Assembly (NCBI RefSeq): GCF_014898055.3
Contig: NW_023601212.1
Coordinates: 49,402,329-49,466,328, forward strand
DNA: 64,000 nucleotides
From: Talpa occidentalis
Taxonomy: Eukaryota > Chordata > Mammalia > Eulipotyphla > Talpidae
Reading direction: 5' to 3'
Shown in pieces: positions 61,471 to 64,000 of this stretch. A program made the position numbers and the translations under genes. How positions within the stretch are numbered: position 1 is the first letter of the stretch; each line of letters begins with the position of its first letter. A model generated the notes under the pieces. That model searched no databases, was not told the origin of the DNA, and worked only from the letters and a program-made list of their open reading frames with translations.

Positions 61471-61908
61471 CTAAATAAATAAATCTCTAAAAAAAGTGAA
61501 AAGTGGAGGCAAAAGTGAGGCGAGAGAGAGAAAAAGTGAGGATGGAATCAAGTTAGAGAGATGCTACATTGCTGACTTTGAAGATGGAGGAAGGGGGCCG
61601 TGGACCAAAGCATGCACACAACCTCTAAAAGCTGAGAAAGTTGATTATTCTAGTATTATCTAAAGGTATTATTCTAGTATTATCTTCTAGGAATAATTCT
61701 CTATGAGGGAACAGATCTGCTGACTCCATTTGAGCTCAACCTATGAACTAATGTGAGCCTGGTGTTGGACTTTGGACCAAACACAACTTCAGAATAATCA
61801 ATTTGTGTTATGAAGTCACTGAAATTTTAGTAATTTGTTGAGGCAGCAATAGATGTGAATTCAACGTCAATAGAATTTTTGATCTATTAGAGAAGTTGTT
61901 CACAATTT

Positions 61909-62077
61909 TTAAAAAATTATTTTATTTTCTTATATCATTGTTCAATTGTTCATTTTTGTACAGTAATTAGTTTCTTTCCTTTGGTATAGTCCCCATGTTC
62001 TTCCCACCACCATATCACCCGTGAACCATCATCATAGTCCCTCGTGTTCATCCCTCCCATTTTTGCCCCCTTCAGTG
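61909..62077 (-). mobile_element. Short 5'-truncated L1 insertion (3' UTR only), antisense
   Basis: A 169-bp piece whose complement reads GGGGGCAAAAATGGGAGGGA, then GGGACTATGATGATGGTTCA and an A-rich end, the same L1 3' UTR as elsewhere. Duplication GTTCACAATTT at 61898-61908 and 62078-62088. Confidence 0.88.
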
Positions 62078-63283
62078 GTTCACAATTTGATAAAAAAGTT
62101 CAACAAGGAATTTTTGTCAGAAACACTGACTCGAAAATTCTCAAAATGGGTTTGAGGAAGCTGGAAGGTTGGGTGTTGTTCGACTGCCACCTTTGCTCTC
62201 TCTGTCGGAACACCGTGCCCTGTTCAGCCACAAGTGAAACAAGGACACTACTTAGCCTCAATGTGACAAGCACTGTTACTCTTTTCTCCCTGAACAGTTT
62301 CCTTAGGTGCTATTTTAGAATCATGTCCAACCATAATCACATGAAGGAAGGTGGAAATGTGTTCTCTTCCCTACTGGGTTAGTTGTCTTTAGTCAATCTT
62401 TATTTATTTTTGCCACATGGGCCCAACAGCAACCTGGGAACCCTCTGTGGGAGTGTCTGGTGATGTAGCTCCCTGGCTTTACGGGATGGTGGTGAAAGGT
62501 CCATGATAGAGGACACTCAGGGATGCTGTCAAGGACACTGCCTCAGATCCTAACCAGGCTAGCTTTCTTTGCTTCGAATAAGATAAAAATGTTACTGTGA
62601 AGTAGCTCTTTTTTTAATTTCACTTGGCAAAGAGAGGCAGGATATGCAGTTATCCATCGTTTGGGGGAAAGAATACCAGATTGCCCAGCAGGTTTTTGAA
62701 AAATGCGCTTTTGTTTGGAACCACAAAACAAAACTGACAAAAAAAACTGAAAAGCAAGGTACATATATTCTGAACGCTAACTGGGCAGTTTTAAACTTAG
62801 CCTTGACAACCTGAAACAGGGCTTCTGACCATCTCCAGCAGTTGGTAGGAACAGTTGATCACAAAATCCTTTAAGAATCTGCTGAAAACTGCAGACCCTC
62901 TATAGGAAAGAAAGTACATCACAAAAATTGAATACTTTTTAGGGTTTCTCAGACTTCCATCAATTTATCCAGGGACCCTGGGTTATACCCCACCCCAGGC
63001 AAAGGTGCCCTAACATGGGTGATATGGGGACAGGTTAGTGGCTCTTTTGAGTCAGAGGAGGCAACTGCTTCTAACAACTATAATGATGAGGCAAATATCT
63101 TAAGTATTGTCTGAAAAATTAATTTCTTGATTTTATTAAAGCAAGTCTGATAGTTTCAGCAAAGTTAATTTAATGGTTTTTAAAAACATGTAGCTGTGCA
63201 TCTTAAAAAGTAAAAGGAACTGGCTATTTTTGAGTTAATTTTGTATTTTCCTTACCACTTTTTTCTTTTTGAACATTTCGTGG

Positions 63284-63304
63284 GGGTGTGTGTGTGTGTG
63301 TGTG
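63284..63304. repeat. TG dinucleotide microsatellite
   Basis: Short (GT)n of about 10 units. Confidence 0.85.
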
Positions 63305-64000
63305 GTGAACTTAGCCCTTGAGAATGACATCAGGTTCCTAGTCCTGGGAAACAAAATTCTTTTGCATCTGGTCTCTACTCAAGTTGCCAGTAAACACCAA
63401 TTTAGATAAATTGATGCTATATTGAGTATTATGAGCATGGGGGTTGGGGACAATTCTAAAAATGAGATTCCATGATCGTAACCTCATAGTCATTGTAGGT
63501 GGTTTACTTGAATCAAGAGCTCTCCAAAAATAATTTTCCTTTGTGGTTGGGAAAAATGGAGCCCCATGCTTAGACTGATTTGTAAAGACTGTATTAATTC
63601 ATCTTGAACCTGAGAACAAGCTCAGCTGGTTAACAGAATGTCCGGTTGTCAGAGCACTGCCTGCTCCCTACCCCTGTCCTAGTCCTCAGACTCCTTCTTC
63701 TGTTGCCCATCCTGTCCCACTGTTCTTGTAGCTTGCCAACAGAACTGTCCTGACTAGAATGGAAGGAGGAGATACTGATGAGCCAGCAAACTGTGGGGGC
63801 TGAAGACAGGCTGGAGAAGAGAAAAGATGACAAGGACTTGCAGTGGAAATAGAAGCCCTTGGGCAAGGGTGTGAACTGCAACATAAGAAATAACTTAAGA
63901 TTTGAATGAGAAACAAGTTATGGCAAGAGATACCTTTTTGTTTTCAGGTCTCTGGATGTGTAGGGATTGTAAAATCTTTGTCCTTTTCTTGGTCTCCTCA

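Larger units (their letters stand above)
60737..61860 (+). mobile_element. MLT1-like MaLR LTR, interrupted by a SINE pair
   Basis: Left part TGTGGTAGGCAGAATAATGC, CCCAAAGATGTCTGCTCTTA, AATCCCTGGAACATATGAAT. Right part after the SINEs: AGGAAGGGGGCCGTGGACCA, ACCTCTAAAAGCTGAG, GTTATGAAGTCACTGAAATT and GTAATTTGTTGAGGCAGCAA. This order matches an old mammalian MaLR-type LTR as I remember it. No internal sequence remains. Confidence 0.6.
48433..64000 (+). other. RGL1: RGL1 intron 3 (5' part, continues past the window)
   Basis: Starts GTAGGAAGG. No later RGL1 exon was found (the family continues YGNLTS after this point, and no such codons with splice sites were seen). Stretches 48,433-52,130, 54,490-54,930, 59,510-60,730 and 62,090-64,000 hold nothing I can name beyond simple repeats, although 49,180-50,250 resembles a very old antisense L1. 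Confidence 0.8.

Noticed and set aside
1..64000. CRISPR arrays, operons, phage or plasmid systems
   Set aside because: No regular direct repeats with spacers, no bacterial-type gene spacing; the sequence is vertebrate nuclear DNA.

Overview
This is mammalian nuclear DNA: AT-rich, dense in LINE-1, L2, MIR, LTR and tRNA-derived SINE copies, with one CpG-rich promoter and three spliced coding exons. There are no prokaryotic operons, no CRISPR array and no phage. The dominant SINE has a tRNA-like head with A and B boxes and an AAATAAAT tail. It is not a primate, rodent, carnivore or ruminant SINE that I know. Together with the L1 3' ends it suggests a laurasiatherian, perhaps a yinpterochiropteran bat (Rhin-1-like SINE), but that assignment comes from memory and is tentative.

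The only functional protein-coding gene I can support is the 5' part of RGL1, a Ral guanine-nucleotide exchange factor, on the + strand. Its internal promoter and CpG island lie at about 10,380-10,640. Coding exon 1 (9 codons) ends at 10,691, exon 2 is 11,687-11,797 and exon 3 is 48,224-48,432. Intron lengths are 995 bp, 36,426 bp and more than 15.5 kb (the last runs off the window). Exon 3 opens the RasGEF N-terminal domain. The catalytic CDC25 domain and the Ras-association domain lie beyond the window.

Bases 1-10,370 are upstream of this promoter (intergenic, or intron 1 of a longer RGL1 isoform). They hold a solo LTR split by a 5'-inverted L1 (858-1,726), an L2 relic, SINEs, and a long 5'-inverted L1 (about 6,150-8,930) that itself received two SINEs and an NDUFB2 processed pseudogene. 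The 36 kb intron 2 carries at least ten SINEs, an L1 split by a solo LTR (24,737-25,849), L2 and MIR relics, a 71-bp pure polypyrimidine tract and a nested inverted SINE pair (33,238-33,775). Intron 3 carries more SINEs, a long antisense L1 (about 55,176-58,800) hosting a composite L1-tail plus RPL32 pseudogene, and an MLT1-like LTR containing a second nested inverted SINE pair (60,942-61,493).

Almost all other open frames over 60 codons are chance frames or frames through SINE/L1 copies and are not annotated as genes. I do not see a new multi-gene system. The most interesting points are the overlapping uORF at the RGL1 start, the two independent SINE-in-SINE palindromes, the well-preserved twin-priming L1 inversions, and the antisense bias of SINEs relative to RGL1.
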